Source of the DNA: a bacterium
Lineage (GTDB): Archaea > Thermoproteota > Nitrososphaeria > Nitrososphaerales > CADDZS01
Assembly (NCBI GenBank): GCA_027310845.1
Contig: DAIDAB010000129.1
Location: 1 to 6,191 of the forward strand
DNA: 6,191 nt
Direction: 5' to 3'
Shown here piece by piece: positions 6,066-6,191 of this stretch. Under the pieces are notes generated by a model, which did not search any database, was not told where the DNA came from, and worked only from the letters and a program-made list of their open reading frames with translations. The first letter of the stretch is position 1, and every line of letters starts with the position of its first letter. Made by a program: the position numbers and the translations under genes.

Positions 6066-6191
6066 CTAAACGTGTGGAATCGGAAAGCTGCTTGCAAGCC
6101 ATAAGACCAAAAGCGATTGAACTCCCCATGCAATGCCTCCCGTTACGAGGATCTTCCATCCAGACTTGCTGACAACATCCTTCCTGACTCG
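6066..6191 (-). CDS. C-terminal fragment of a probable integral membrane protein
   Basis: The minus strand from the window edge reads 41 residues to a TAG at 6066-6068, too short to be found by length alone. A basic stretch, RVRKDVVSKSGWK, is followed by a strongly hydrophobic segment, ILVTGGIAWGVQSLLVLWLA, and a short polar end. This is the pattern of a last transmembrane helix with a positively charged cytoplasmic loop before it. Many transporters end in this way, including the YeiH-type putative anion exporters, but 41 residues are not enough to name a family. The gene converges on the IS and cyclase region from the right. Its start and most of its body lie beyond the window. Confidence 0.7.
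   Translation of the reverse strand, partial: RVRKDVVSKSGWKILVTGGIAWGVQSLLVLWLASSFPIPHV

Noticed and set aside
1..6191. CRISPR array, tRNA or rRNA genes
   Set aside because: No regularly spaced repeats, no tRNA-like cloverleaf or T-loop consensus in a plausible context, and no rRNA-like conserved blocks were seen.

Overview
This is a 6.2 kb piece of a microbial chromosome or contig with moderate GC, about 45-47% by eye. It shows purine-rich Shine-Dalgarno sites followed by TTG starts. I cannot assign a phylum. The DUF71-type PP-loop protein, the SRPBCC/AHSA1 protein, the class III cyclase-TolB-TPR protein and the IS4/IS701-like transposase are all known from both bacteria and mesophilic archaea (Nitrososphaeria, Bathyarchaeia, Methanosarcina). 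Coding density is low for a prokaryote. There are two long gaps, one clearly broken gene, two possible faint remnants and a complete insertion sequence, so the locus looks like a decaying accessory region.

Left to right: (1) 1-641 (+), a DUF71/ATP_bind_4 PP-loop ATPase cut by the window edge just upstream of its GKDSAL motif. (2) 642-1173, a gap with a possible degraded minus-strand reading frame at 742-1083. (3) 1180-1601 (+), an SRPBCC/AHSA1-type gene with a good ribosome binding site but two frameshifts. (4) 1775-3820 (+), a 681-residue soluble class III adenylate cyclase with a TolB/FlgO-like middle domain and C-terminal TPR repeats, with every canonical catalytic residue present. (5) 3906-5412, a 1507 bp IS element with perfect 12 bp terminal inverted repeats, a 7 bp target duplication (TCAATAA) and one transposase whose stop codon is the last three bases of the element. 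(6) 5413-6065, mostly non-coding or degenerate sequence with a possible gene remnant next to the IS and an unusual C-rich tract. (7) 6066-6191 (-), the C-terminal 41 residues of a probable membrane protein running off the right edge.

The intact genes do not form an operon or an obvious pathway. The cyclase is best read as a stand-alone signalling protein with its own promoter. The IS landed 78 bp downstream of its stop codon, probably without harming it. I found no CRISPR array, tRNA, rRNA or defence system, and nothing that convincingly amounts to a new multi-gene system. The most solid new observations are the exact IS boundaries, an Asp where the transposase signature expects the catalytic Glu, and the double-frameshift SRPBCC pseudogene.
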